Shown here: one piece after another, positions 35,475-44,211 of the stretch
Layout: each line of letters opens with the position of its first letter
Position numbering within the stretch: the first letter of the stretch is position 1
NCBI GenBank assembly: GCA_028293325.1
Contig: JAQGPA010000134.1
Span: forward strand, 1-64,000
Source of the DNA: Pedosphaera sp.
GTDB taxonomy: Bacteria > Verrucomicrobiota > Verrucomicrobiia > Limisphaerales > Pedosphaeraceae
Direction of reading: 5' to 3'
Length of the DNA stretch: 64,000 nt
Program-made: the position numbers and the translations under genes
The notes under the pieces: generated by a model
Databases searched by the model: none
Told to the model about the DNA's origin: nothing
Seen by the model: the letters and a program-made list of their open reading frames with translations, nothing else

Positions 35475-36389
35475 ATGAGGGTGCTCGTCACGGGCGGCGC
35501 GGGATTTATCGGCAGCCATATTGTCGAATATTTTCAGGGCAAGGCGGAGGTGCGGGTGCTGGACAATCTGCGCTCGGGCTTCAGGCAGAACCTCGCGGGC
35601 TTTCAGCATGAGTTTATCCAAGGTTCCATTCTGGAGCGGGACGTCGTGCGGGAGGCGGTGAAGGGGGTGGATTATATTTTTCACCTGGCGGCGATGATCA
35701 GCGTGCCGGAGTCGATGCAAAAACCGATTGAGTGCACGGAGACCAACACGACCGGCACGCTGGTGATGCTGGAAGAGGCGGCGCGGGCGAAGGTGAAGAA
35801 ACTGGTGTTGAGCAGTTCCGCCGCGATTTATGGCGACAACCCGGTGACGCCGAAAGTGGAGACGATGTTGCCCGAGCCAAAAAGCCCGTACGCGATCACC
35901 AAACTGGACGGGGAGTATTACTGCAAAATGTTTACGGACGAAGGGCGATTGGCGACGGCGTGCCTGCGTTACTTCAATGTGTTTGGCCCGCGGCAGGACC
36001 CGAAAAGCCAATATGCGGCGGCGGTGCCGATTTTTATTGCTCGCGCGGTGAGGAACGAGGCGATCACAATTTTCGGCGACGGGGAACAGACCCGCGATTT
36101 CATTTACGTCAAGGACATTGCCGCCGCGAACGTTTTTTTTGCCACGCAATCCGCCGCGACCGGCGTGTTTAACGTGGCCTATGGACAGCGGATCACGATC
36201 AACGAGCTGGCCACGACCCTTTGCCGCTTGACCGGCTCGCGTTCGGAAATCAAGCATGCACCCGAACGCGCGGGCGACGTGAAACATTCGCTGGCGGCGA
36301 TCGACAAACTGCGGGCGGCGGGATTCAAGCCGAAAGGCAATCTGGCCGATGGTTTGCAAACGACCATTGAGTTCTTTCGGAAGCGGTGA
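35475..36389 (+). CDS. NAD-dependent sugar epimerase/dehydratase
   Basis: A 304-residue extended short-chain dehydrogenase. The Rossmann loop is VTGGAGFIGSHIVEYF, the catalytic Ser-Tyr-Lys set lies in LSSSAAIYGD and SPYAITKLDGEYY, and LRYFNVFGPRQDPKSQYAAAVPIF and the RDFIYVKDIAAAN block are typical of UDP-glucose/UDP-GlcNAc 4-epimerases. It would interconvert UDP-hexose or UDP-hexosamine epimers made by the two genes upstream. It is the third gene of a tightly coupled trio. Confidence 0.92.
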   Translation: MRVLVTGGAGFIGSHIVEYFQGKAEVRVLDNLRSGFRQNLAGFQHEFIQGSILERDVVREAVKGVDYIFHLAAMISVPESMQKPIECTETNTTGTLVMLEEAARAKVKKLVLSSSAAIYGDNPVTPKVETMLPEPKSPYAITKLDGEYYCKMFTDEGRLATACLRYFNVFGPRQDPKSQYAAAVPIFIARAVRNEAITIFGDGEQTRDFIYVKDIAAANVFFATQSAATGVFNVAYGQRITINELATTLCRLTGSRSEIKHAPERAGDVKHSLAAIDKLRAAGFKPKGNLADGLQTTIEFFRKR

Positions 36390-36562
36390 AAAGCGGTCCG
36401 AATGCGGGAATTCCGGTTTGGTGGAATCCACAATGCTGAGTGGTTGGGAGCATCAGACGCTATTCGGGGAGGAGGAGGTTACAAAAGTTATCTGTCGGAA
36501 GAAAAAATATTGCCTTCGTTGCAATTGTGTGAGCAACTGCGCGGGTCTTTCCAATAATCCAG

Positions 36563-38761
36563 ATGCATCAGATGAAACCGAAAATTAAAATTGCAGCAAT
36601 GTCCCGCGTTCTTTCGTCATTAATTGTGGTCGCGAGCGTGGCGATGAATCCTCAAGCCGGCTTTGGTCAGGCTAGTGAGGTCACGGATATCGCGGACACC
36701 AATGCGCCGACCCGGCTACCGACGGTGACGGTCACGGCGCAGAAGGAACCGGAGCCGGAGCAATCGCTGCCACTCAGCATCACGGCGGTGACGGCGGCGA
36801 CGATTCAGGACGCGGATATTCATCTGGTGAAGGAAGCGGCCGTTTATGCGCCGAACACTTTCATCAACGAGTTTACGGCGCGCGCGCTGAGCAATCCGTT
36901 TTTTCGCGGCATTGGCGGGAGTCCGCTCAATCCGGGCGTCACAACTTTTATTGACGGGGTGCCGCAACTGAACAGTTATTCGTCGAGCATTGAGTTGATC
37001 GATGTCAACCAGGTGGAATTTGTGCGCGGGCCACAGGGAGCATTGTTCGGGCGCAACACGGCGGGCGGGTTGATCAATATCACCAGCAGCCGGCCAGCGG
37101 ATGTTTGGATGGGCGGCGTGGAGGGGGAGTACGGCAATTATAATTCACGCGATGTGCGCGGCAGTGTTTCCGGGCCGTTGTTGAACGATGAACTGGCGTT
37201 GAGCCTGGCGGGCGGTTATACGGCGCGGGACGGTTACACCAAGAATGATTTTACAGGCCATGATTTGGACCATCGCGAGGATGAGTTTGGAAAGGGGCAA
37301 CTGCTCTGGAAGGCCAACGAGCGGCTGGAACTGCGGTTAATTGTCTCCGGCGAGCATGATCACGACGGTGATTATGCGCTGGGCGATCTGGCGGCCATTC
37401 GGGCCAACCCGCACCATGTCAGCCGCGATTTTGAGGGGTTCAATCATCGCGATGTGGCCGCGGGAACGTTGCTGGCGAATTATTATGGCGATGTGGTGGA
37501 TGTGTCGTCCATTTCGGGTGGTGTGTGGTGGAAGAACGAGGGGTTGACGGATTTGGATTATGGAGTGGCATCGCCGGCGAATTTTTTCCTGAATGCCACG
37601 CGCGATAATGTGGAAGAGCAGCACCAATTCACCCAGGAATTCCGACTGGCTTCATCAAAGGACAAACCATTAAAGCTCAATGATGACTTGGACTTGAGCT
37701 GGCAGTCGGGCATTTTTCTTTTCAGCCAAAGTTATCAGCAAAGCGCGGCCAACACGTTCGCTCCGCCGCTGGCATTCGCTTCGGCACAATCTACGGCCGA
37801 CCTGGATGATCGGGGCGTGGGCATTTACGGGCAAACCAAGTTGACGGCGTGGGAGAAGTTGGATTTTACCGCCGGGTTGCGGTTTGACTATGAAGACAAG
37901 CGCGGCGATATGTTCTCCTCGAGCGCGCCGGCGATCGGGCTGCCGGCGCGGCTTAACTTGAGCGACCATTTTTACGAAGTCTCGCCACAATTTGGGCTGG
38001 CCTATCATTTCAATTCCAACCAGACGGTCTATGCGTCGGTTGCGCGCGGTTATCGGGCGGGCGGTTTTAATCCGATTGCACCAGCGGGAAGTCAGGAATA
38101 TGGCACCGAGCACAACTGGAATTATGAAGCGGGCTACAAAGCCCAATGGTTGGACGGCAAATTGGAAACGACCGCGGCGCTTTTTTATATTGATTGGACG
38201 CGGCTCCAACTTAACCAGCCGGTTCCGTTCAGCGGCGGGCAATTCTTCATCGGCAATGCCGGCGCTGCGGACAGCAAAGGGGTGGAATTCGCATTGAAAT
38301 ACCGTCCAGTTGCCCACTGGGATTTATTTGGCAGCGTTGGTTACACGGATGCAAAATTCCACAGCGGCAGCACGGCCTTCAACGCCAACGCGGGGGTGAA
38401 TCAAGACGTGGGCGGGAAGCGGCTGCCGTTCACGCCATCGTTCACCGGCAATCTGGGAACGCAAGTGTCGTGGTCGCCGTGCCGGGAAGCGACGCTTTAT
38501 GCGCGGGCGCAGGTCACAGTTTTTGGGGACTTTGTTTATGATGCCTCCAATGCGCAAAGCCAATCCACTTACAGTTTGGCTGATTTTCGCGCCGGCATGC
38601 GCGGGGACCATTGGTTTGCAGAAGGCTGGGTCAATAATGCGTTTGATACGCATTATGTGCCGATAGCCATTCAGTATGGCCAACTCGGAGCGCCGTCAGG
38701 TTATATCGGCGAGAGTGGCGCGCCGGTGACGTTTGGGGTGCGGGCGGGAATGCGTTTCTGA
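36563..38761 (+). CDS. TonB-dependent outer-membrane receptor
   Basis: A 732-residue receptor. After a signal peptide (VLSSLIVVASVAMNPQAGFGQA) comes a TonB-box-like PTVTVTAQK, a plug domain (about 55-175) with NPFFRGIG, FIDGVPQL and VEFVRGPQGALFGRNTAGGLINITS, and a 22-strand-type barrel ending in Phe (FGVRAGMRF). Strand motifs such as YASVARGYRAGGFNP are typical of the family. It lies 173 bases downstream of the epimerase, so it may be the outer-membrane step of the same sugar system; vitamin or siderophore uptake is an alternative. A second ATG three codons in is equally plausible as the start. Confidence 0.93.
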   Translation: MHQMKPKIKIAAMSRVLSSLIVVASVAMNPQAGFGQASEVTDIADTNAPTRLPTVTVTAQKEPEPEQSLPLSITAVTAATIQDADIHLVKEAAVYAPNTFINEFTARALSNPFFRGIGGSPLNPGVTTFIDGVPQLNSYSSSIELIDVNQVEFVRGPQGALFGRNTAGGLINITSSRPADVWMGGVEGEYGNYNSRDVRGSVSGPLLNDELALSLAGGYTARDGYTKNDFTGHDLDHREDEFGKGQLLWKANERLELRLIVSGEHDHDGDYALGDLAAIRANPHHVSRDFEGFNHRDVAAGTLLANYYGDVVDVSSISGGVWWKNEGLTDLDYGVASPANFFLNATRDNVEEQHQFTQEFRLASSKDKPLKLNDDLDLSWQSGIFLFSQSYQQSAANTFAPPLAFASAQSTADLDDRGVGIYGQTKLTAWEKLDFTAGLRFDYEDKRGDMFSSSAPAIGLPARLNLSDHFYEVSPQFGLAYHFNSNQTVYASVARGYRAGGFNPIAPAGSQEYGTEHNWNYEAGYKAQWLDGKLETTAALFYIDWTRLQLNQPVPFSGGQFFIGNAGAADSKGVEFALKYRPVAHWDLFGSVGYTDAKFHSGSTAFNANAGVNQDVGGKRLPFTPSFTGNLGTQVSWSPCREATLYARAQVTVFGDFVYDASNAQSQSTYSLADFRAGMRGDHWFAEGWVNNAFDTHYVPIAIQYGQLGAPSGYIGESGAPVTFGVRAGMRF

Positions 38762-38775
38762 GGAAGTGCGGGCTG

Positions 38776-39159
38776 TCAGGCGGCTTTGCATTTTCCAGTT
38801 CCCGGGCGGAGCGGGTCGGAGATGCCGTAACGCGAGGGGCAGCAGCGGATATTTTTCAAACGCTGCACATCAGAGCGAATCTGCGGCGCGCGGGCCAGGG
38901 AATCGAAAGCCTGTTGCAAGAGCTTTTGCGAATCCGCCGGCTGCCGTTTCAGGCAGTAGTGCATCCACTTTCCCTCCTTGCGGGCGGCCACCAAACCGGC
39001 GCGTTTGAGATAGGCGAGGTGGCGGGAAATTTTTGGCTGATTGGTTTGGAGAACTCCTTGCAGAAAGCAGACGCAAATTTCCCCGTCCTTCACCAGATAC
39101 AAAAGACGCAAGCGGGTGGGATCGGCGAGGGCGGCGAATAATGTGGCGATTTCAGACAT
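38776..39159 (-). CDS. arsR: ArsR-family arsenic-responsive repressor
   Basis: A 127-residue winged-helix repressor. ALADPTRLRLLYLV leads to the metal-binding segment GEICVCFL (ELCVC-type with two Cys on helix alpha 3), then the recognition helix NQPKISRHLAYLKRAGLV and the wing ARKEGKWMHYCLK. A Cys-rich carboxy end (RCCPSRYG) may add ligands. It is divergent from the aquaporin gene, with a palindromic operator between them. It would release DNA when arsenite or antimonite binds. Confidence 0.93.
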   Translation of the reverse strand: MSEIATLFAALADPTRLRLLYLVKDGEICVCFLQGVLQTNQPKISRHLAYLKRAGLVAARKEGKWMHYCLKRQPADSQKLLQQAFDSLARAPQIRSDVQRLKNIRCCPSRYGISDPLRPGTGKCKAA

Positions 39160-39168
39160 GTGTCATTT

Positions 39169-39188
39169 ATATACGCCTTGACGTATAT
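39169..39188. promoter_or_regulatory. ArsR operator palindrome in the ars divergent region
   Basis: ATATACG-CCTTGA-CGTATAT is a perfect 7-bp inverted repeat with a 6-bp spacer, flanked by a further CAT...ATG match. It lies 10 bases before the arsR start codon and 30 bases before the aquaporin start, so one dimer could repress both directions. Assignment rests on position and symmetry. Confidence 0.7.
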
Positions 39189-39217
39189 GTATGCAAGGCC
39201 GATGATGCGCGCGCGGA

Positions 39218-39889
39218 ATGAAAAAATATTACGCCGAATTTTTAGGAACGTTCGCCCTGGTTTTTGCGGGGACAGGCGCCATCATCATCGATGATGTCAG
39301 CCATGGCACGGTGACGCATGTTGGGGTGGCGCTGACGTTCGGTCTGGTGGTGGCGGCGATGATTTATGCGGTGGGCGACATTTCCGGGGCGCATTTGAAT
39401 CCGGCGGTGACGACGGCGTTTTGGCGCGCGGGACGGTTTCCGGGGCGGCTAATCGCGCCTTATATAACGAGCCAATGTTTGGGCGCCTTGGCGGCCAGCG
39501 GGTTGCTGCGGTTTCTCTTTCCGTCGCACACGACACTCGGGGCCACACTGCCGGCCGGTTCGGAGATGCAATCGTTTGTGTTGGAATTTGTGCTCACGTT
39601 TTTCCTGATGTTTGTGATCTTGAACGTGTCCACGGGGGCAAGGGAAAAAGGAATCACGGCGGGCATGGCGGTGGGTTCGGTGATTGCGCTGGAGGCTTTA
39701 TTCGCGGGGCCGATCTGCGGGGCGTCGATGAACCCGGCGCGGTCTTTGGCACCGGCGGCCGTCTCAGGGCAATGGGTGCATTTGTGGATTTACCTGGCGG
39801 CGCCGGTGCTGGGGGCGCTGGCGGGTGTGACGGCCTGCCGGTGCGTGCAGACGGAAGGCTGCTGCGCGAAAGAGGAAAAAGCGGCTTAG
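39218..39889 (+). CDS. MIP/aquaporin-family channel of the arsenic locus
   Basis: A 223-residue six-helix channel with both half-helix motifs, HLNPAVTTAF after helix 2 and ASMNPARSL after helix 5. It starts KKYYAEFLGTFALVFAGTGAI like other bacterial MIP channels and ends in a Cys-rich tail (CRCVQTEGCCAKE) that could bind metalloids. Next to ArsR and ArsC it most likely plays the part of AqpS, letting arsenite leave the cell down its gradient; neither ArsB nor Acr3 is present. Glycerol or water transport would be the alternative role. Confidence 0.9.
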   Translation: MKKYYAEFLGTFALVFAGTGAIIIDDVSHGTVTHVGVALTFGLVVAAMIYAVGDISGAHLNPAVTTAFWRAGRFPGRLIAPYITSQCLGALAASGLLRFLFPSHTTLGATLPAGSEMQSFVLEFVLTFFLMFVILNVSTGAREKGITAGMAVGSVIALEALFAGPICGASMNPARSLAPAAVSGQWVHLWIYLAAPVLGALAGVTACRCVQTEGCCAKEEKAA

Positions 39890-39902
39890 ACTAAAAGCCA
39901 TT

Positions 39903-40098
39903 GAAACAAATGGGACGAGCGTTTGGTACCCCTCACCCCTCACCCCGTACCCTCTCCCCGCTCGGGCGGGGCGAGGGAGGCGAATAGTTGGCAAATCATC
40001 CGGTCAGGGTGCAATTGTGTTTTGTTGGGTGCTCTTAAGTAAAAGTAAAAGAGAACCCTCACCCCGGCCCTCTCCCATCGGATGGGCGAGGGAGAAGA
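39903..40098. repeat. Two dispersed repeats between the aquaporin gene and arsC
   Basis: First GACGAGCGTTTGGTACCCCTCACCCC, a CCCCGCTCGGGCGGGG hairpin and the GTTGGCAAATC...CAATTGTGTTTTGTTGG block (39986-40039), oriented as at 33421 and 44143. Then CCCTCACCCCGGCCCTCTCCC with GGGCGAGGGAGA (40055-40095), a stem repeated at 46360 and 51222. No gene is seen. The insertion separates two genes of the ars locus. Confidence 0.65.
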
Positions 40099-40183
40099 TT
40101 GTTTTCGGGCTTTTTGAGCATTCAGTAAACTTTTTGGTGTGGGTTCAAACAAGTTTTGCCAAATGCAGTGAAGTAATTATTTT

Positions 40184-40630
40184 ATGAATAATTCCGACAA
40201 GCCGACGGTTTTAATTTTGTGCACGGGGAATTCGTGTCGCAGTCATATGGCCGAGGGGGTCCTGCGCAGCGTGGCGGGTGATTTGCTGGATGTGCAGAGC
40301 GCGGGATCCAAGCCGGCGGGTTATGTGCATCCGCTCGCGGTGAAGGTGATGGCGGAAATCGGAATTGATATTGCGCAGCACCGCTCGAAGCACCTCGAAG
40401 AATTTTTAAAGGGAGAGGTACATACGGTGATTACGGTCTGCGGAAATGCGGATCAGGTGTGTCCGATATTTCCCGGGCAGGTGAACCGGCATCATTGGGG
40501 ATTTGTAGATCCAGCCAAGGCAGTGGGAACGGAGCAGGAGCAGTTGGTTGTTTTTCGCAAGGTGCGGGATGAGATACAGCGTGTCTTTGCCGCTTATGGG
40601 GCGGGTTGGAAAGATAGCAGCAAGAGATAG
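40184..40630 (+). CDS. arsC: Arsenate reductase, thioredoxin-coupled (LMW-PTP type)
   Basis: A 148-residue protein with the low-molecular-weight phosphatase fold. The P-loop is CTGNSCRS with nucleophile Cys13; Cys86 and Cys93 ([10 protein letters not shown]) provide the redox relay characteristic of thioredoxin-coupled Ars[14 protein letters not shown] holds the general-acid Asp. It reduces arsenate to arsenite, which would leave through the channel encoded 295 bases upstream. The start ATG gives a normal family amino terminus. Confidence 0.93.
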   Translation: MNNSDKPTVLILCTGNSCRSHMAEGVLRSVAGDLLDVQSAGSKPAGYVHPLAVKVMAEIGIDIAQHRSKHLEEFLKGEVHTVITVCGNADQVCPIFPGQVNRHHWGFVDPAKAVGTEQEQLVVFRKVRDEIQRVFAAYGAGWKDSSKR

Positions 40631-40967
40631 GTGAGTCGTAGTGCCGGGAGGTTAAGAAGCTGAGGTAATTCTTCACGTTCCTTTTCATGAAATATTTGTC
40701 ACGCTGGGAGGTCATATTATGTACACATCCATCTTGTGAGGCGTTGGGCAAGGCAGCCCCAACCAGAAGCGACAGGTGTAAGTGTTTGGCTGATAACGGG
40801 CAGGAAGAGTGTTTCAAGCGGGGTGGGCGGGCATGAATATGCCGCTGAGGGACTGAGTCTATTAGATTAGAGCAACGATGTGGTGGTGGACATGGGTTTA
40901 GCTTATGATTCGGCTGCCATTTGGCGGGTGTGTGGGTGATAGGAAAAAATTTAGTGCGTCCGATTTT
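40631..40967. other. Gap of 337 bases with no supported feature
   Basis: Between arsC and the DUF6600 gene no open frame, known repeat or clear palindrome was recognised. The frame upstream of the DUF6600 start stays open to 40905 but adds no signal-peptide-like sequence. Confidence 0.5.
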
Positions 40968-43271
40968 ATGAAAACGACATTTTTCGGTAACTGGAAAATG
41001 ATGATCTTTTTGGCAGCACTGCCATTTGTCGCCGTGATGCTGCGCGTCCCGCAAACCACCGCCACGGCCGAAGACAGGCCGCCCACAGCAAATACTTTTG
41101 CGGGAGGCCAAACGAATGGGAGCATGGACATGGCCACCGATGTTGCACCCGAGGCGCCAACCGACGGCGCCGTGATGGAACCGGTTCCGACGAGCGTGCC
41201 AGCGGCGCCGGTCATTTCGAAGTTGTCGCCCCCGGCGGAGGAGATTGTGCGGATGGCGCAGGCCGGTGTCAGCGAGGATGTGATGATGGCTTTCATCAAC
41301 AACGCAAACAGTCGATTCAACCTGGGGTCGGATCAAATTATTTATCTGAACGACCTGGGAGTTCCGGGGACGGTGGTGAAGGCGATGATTCAGCGCGACA
41401 CGGCATTAGCGGCGGCGGGCGCAGTAGTGCCGCCGATAACAGCGGGCAATGTGACCCCAGCGCCAGTGCCGATGCCGCAGCCGATTCAGCCAGCGCCGGT
41501 GGAGACGGTGGACCCGGCCGTGGTGACGGATTCGGGAGATGACACCGCGACGGACGACAGTGTGGATAATTTTTATACACCGCTGGCGCCTTATGGGAAT
41601 TGGGTGGTTGTGGCCGGTTATGGCCGGTGCTGGCAGCCGACGGTTTGCGTGGTGAACCATGATTGGCGGCCTTATTGCAATCAAGGCCGGTGGATCTACA
41701 CGGATTGCGGCTGGTATTGGCAATCCGATTATTCCTGGGGTTGGGCGCCGTTTCATTATGGGCGGTGGTTTTGCGATGATCATCGCGGGTGGGTGTGGCG
41801 GCCGGATCGTTGCTGGGGGCCGTCGTGGGTGAGTTGGCGGCATTCGTCTGATTATTGCGGTTGGGCTCCGCTGCCGCCCGAGGCGCGGTTTACGATCGGC
41901 ATTGGTTTTCGTTTTGGGCACCGCCCGGTCGGAGAAGATTGTGAATTCGGGCTGCGTTCGGACCGTTACACCTTCGTGCCGATTAATCATTTCACCGAGC
42001 GTGGCTTGAATCGTCATCGAATGGGGGATGAGGAAACGAGGAAGTTTTGGAACCGGACGACGGTGAACAACAATGTTACCGTACACGGGGACAGAGTGAT
42101 CAATCACGGAGTTGATCCAAGGCAGGTGGCGACGGCCGGACACACGGAGATTCACAAGGTGGAGATTCGGGATTTGCCGGCGGGCGGCGGCGTTAGAATG
42201 CGGCCGGATCACATTGAGAAGGCCGGGGATGCCACGGTGATATTTCGCCCGCATTTGCCGACGCCGACCAAACCAGGCTCTCCCGGTGCGCATGACAGTG
42301 GAACACCAGTCGGTGCGGGGATTCCCAAAGGCCCAGGTGCGGGAGGAACACAACATTCTCCAAACAATCCAACGGTGGAGCCGGATCACCGTGCGCCCCG
42401 GTCCGGTGTGCCGATTTTTGTCCATACCGATCCGGCAGGAGTGCGGACGACAACGCCGGGCACGGCAACCCCCCCGGCTGCGCCGACGCATCAGGATTCA
42501 AACTTCCGGGGAGCGAGAGCGAATGGCAATCCGCCGAACCCAGTCATCATTACTGGCAGAAGGCCAGGCAGTGAGACGGAACCAACAACGACCGCCTCGC
42601 CGCACACAGTCACGCCATTGCAGGGTGTGAGGCAGGCAAATCCACCCATGTCTCCGGCACAACCGCCTTCAGCCGTATTGCCGCCGCGGGCGCCGGCAAC
42701 GCCGCCGCAGTGGTATAACAATCACTCCAGCCCGGTTTCCCAAGCACAGGCCACGCACGAAGACCGACCGCAGAATGGTTTTGGCAATCGGGCAGTGCCG
42801 CAGATTCCGGCCACGCAACCGCTGATGCCCACGCCGGCATATGTGCCGTCGGCAGTGCCAACGCGTCCCGCGCCACAATGGAATGCTCCCAGCCGGGTGA
42901 CGCCAGTCGCGCCCACAGCGCCGCAATACACTCCGCCCGTGCATGCAGTTGCACCGTCCGCAAATTCCGGGGGACAGCAGTATCATCAGAGCTATAGTCC
43001 GCCACAGACAGTGGCCCCGGTGCAATCCTATCATCCGGCTCCTGTTTATCACGCGGAGGCTGAGGCGCCGCGTTATTCGGCCCCCGCGCAACATTTCAAT
43101 ACGCCGGCACCGGTGGAACGTTATTCGCCTCCGCAACAACATTATTCACCGCCAGCAGCGGTGGAACGTTCCTCACCTCCGCAGCAACATTATTCAGCGC
43201 CGGCGCCCCAGCCCGCAGCCGCGTCTGCGAGTCAATCAGGCAATTCCTCCTCCAAACCGGACCACAAGTAA
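40968..43271 (+). CDS. DUF6600/YXWGXW-type secreted protein with a long Pro-rich tail
   Basis: About 767 residues. The ATG of MKTTFFGNWKMMIF gives a signal peptide (FLAALPFVAVML). Residues 90-150 hold a helical segment (EEIVRMAQAGVSEDVMMAFI). Residues about 200-340 hold the aromatic DUF6600 domain: FYTPLAPYGNWVVV, PYCNQGRWIYTDCGWYW, DYSWGWAPFHYGRW and CGWAPLPPEARF, the YxWGxW signature. The rest, about 400 residues, is low-complexity Pro/Ala/Thr/Gln. Near the end YSPPQQHYSPPAAVER recurs with a 48-base period (GTGGAACGTT at 43113 and 43161). It is probably an envelope or surface protein; the function is unknown. Confidence 0.85.
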   Translation: MKTTFFGNWKMMIFLAALPFVAVMLRVPQTTATAEDRPPTANTFAGGQTNGSMDMATDVAPEAPTDGAVMEPVPTSVPAAPVISKLSPPAEEIVRMAQAGVSEDVMMAFINNANSRFNLGSDQIIYLNDLGVPGTVVKAMIQRDTALAAAGAVVPPITAGNVTPAPVPMPQPIQPAPVETVDPAVVTDSGDDTATDDSVDNFYTPLAPYGNWVVVAGYGRCWQPTVCVVNHDWRPYCNQGRWIYTDCGWYWQSDYSWGWAPFHYGRWFCDDHRGWVWRPDRCWGPSWVSWRHSSDYCGWAPLPPEARFTIGIGFRFGHRPVGEDCEFGLRSDRYTFVPINHFTERGLNRHRMGDEETRKFWNRTTVNNNVTVHGDRVINHGVDPRQVATAGHTEIHKVEIRDLPAGGGVRMRPDHIEKAGDATVIFRPHLPTPTKPGSPGAHDSGTPVGAGIPKGPGAGGTQHSPNNPTVEPDHRAPRSGVPIFVHTDPAGVRTTTPGTATPPAAPTHQDSNFRGARANGNPPNPVIITGRRPGSETEPTTTASPHTVTPLQGVRQANPPMSPAQPPSAVLPPRAPATPPQWYNNHSSPVSQAQATHEDRPQNGFGNRAVPQIPATQPLMPTPAYVPSAVPTRPAPQWNAPSRVTPVAPTAPQYTPPVHAVAPSANSGGQQYHQSYSPPQTVAPVQSYHPAPVYHAEAEAPRYSAPAQHFNTPAPVERYSPPQQHYSPPAAVERSSPPQQHYSAPAPQPAAASASQSGNSSSKPDHK

Positions 43272-43423
43272 AGGTGCGCTGCGGCAGAGGTCGCGGCGGC
43301 AATGATGGGTTGGCTGGATAAGTGCCAATCCGTTTTGCGTTGGGTGCCATTCCAGTGGAGATTGTTCCCGCGAAGGGTTTCGTTTCTGCTTTGCAAGGCG
43401 GATGCGTTTGGCACTATTGAATT

Positions 43424-44032
43424 GTGGGCATCAGCATCGAGCAATTTAACCAGATGAAGGAGCGGGTGGGTGGCGGGAAACGCGCGCCCAAGCCGGCGCT
43501 GGAACCGGGCGCACGCAAGGCGGCCGCGGCGCACCAGGTGATTTTGGGAGTGGACCCTTCCTTGCGCGGCACCGGGTACGGCGTGATCCGCATGGCGAAA
43601 CCGTATCCACAGACGCTGACGCACGGGACCATTACGTGCCCGGCGGCGTGGGAACATTCGCGGTGTTTGGTGCGGATTGCCCAGGTGTTGCGGGAGGTGA
43701 TCAAGCAACATCACCCGACGGTGTGCGTGATTGAGGGATTGTTTTTTGCGCAGAATTTGCAAACGGCGTTGACGATGGGCGAGGCGCGAGGGGCGGCGTT
43801 GGCGGCGATTGGGGAATCGGGGATGGAGATTTATGAACTGGCGCCGCGCAAGGTGAAGCAGGCGATTGTCGGTTACGGCGCGGCGCAGAAGCTGGCGGTG
43901 GCGAAGATGGTGCAGCGGATGCTGCATTTGTCCGAGCTACCTGCGGCGGATGCGGCGGATGCGCTGGCTTTGGCGCTGACGCACGCGCAGGAAAATGGCC
44001 GTTATTCATTCAACACACCAAAACGGATTTGA
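43424..44032 (+). CDS. ruvC: Crossover junction endodeoxyribonuclease RuvC
   Basis: A Holliday-junction resolvase. The first catalytic Asp is in LGVDPSLRGTGYGVI, the Glu in VCVIEGLFFAQN, and the carboxy Asp pair in LPAADAADALALALTHA. There is an extension of about 40 residues before the catalytic core, rich in Lys and Ala. The start is uncertain: GTG at 43424 (MGISIEQFNQM) or ATG at 43454 (MKERVGG). ruvA follows 179 bases downstream, separated by a dispersed repeat. Confidence 0.93.
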   Translation: MGISIEQFNQMKERVGGGKRAPKPALEPGARKAAAAHQVILGVDPSLRGTGYGVIRMAKPYPQTLTHGTITCPAAWEHSRCLVRIAQVLREVIKQHHPTVCVIEGLFFAQNLQTALTMGEARGAALAAIGESGMEIYELAPRKVKQAIVGYGAAQKLAVAKMVQRMLHLSELPAADAADALALALTHAQENGRYSFNTPKRI

Positions 44033-44087
44033 AGCTGGGAATTATTTTGGATAAGAACAGGTAACAAATCTGCTGGGAAACATATAA

Positions 44088-44195
44088 AATGGAACGAGTG
44101 TTTGGTACCCCTCACCCCGCTTGGGCGGGGCGAGGGAAAAGAATTGTTGGCAATTGGGCTTGATGGTGTGCAATTGAGTTTTGTTAGTTGTTCCA
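44088..44195. repeat. Dispersed repeat between ruvC and ruvA
   Basis: GGAACGAGTGTTTGGTACCCCTCACCCC is followed by a CCCCGCTTGGGCGGGG hairpin and the GTTGGCAATT...CAATTGAGTTTTGTTAG block, in the same orientation as the copies at 33421 and 39986. It ends about 17 bases before the ruvA ATG, so it replaces the 5' untranslated leader of that gene. Confidence 0.7.
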
Positions 44196-44211
44196 CGCGG
44201 TTGTTTGAATC

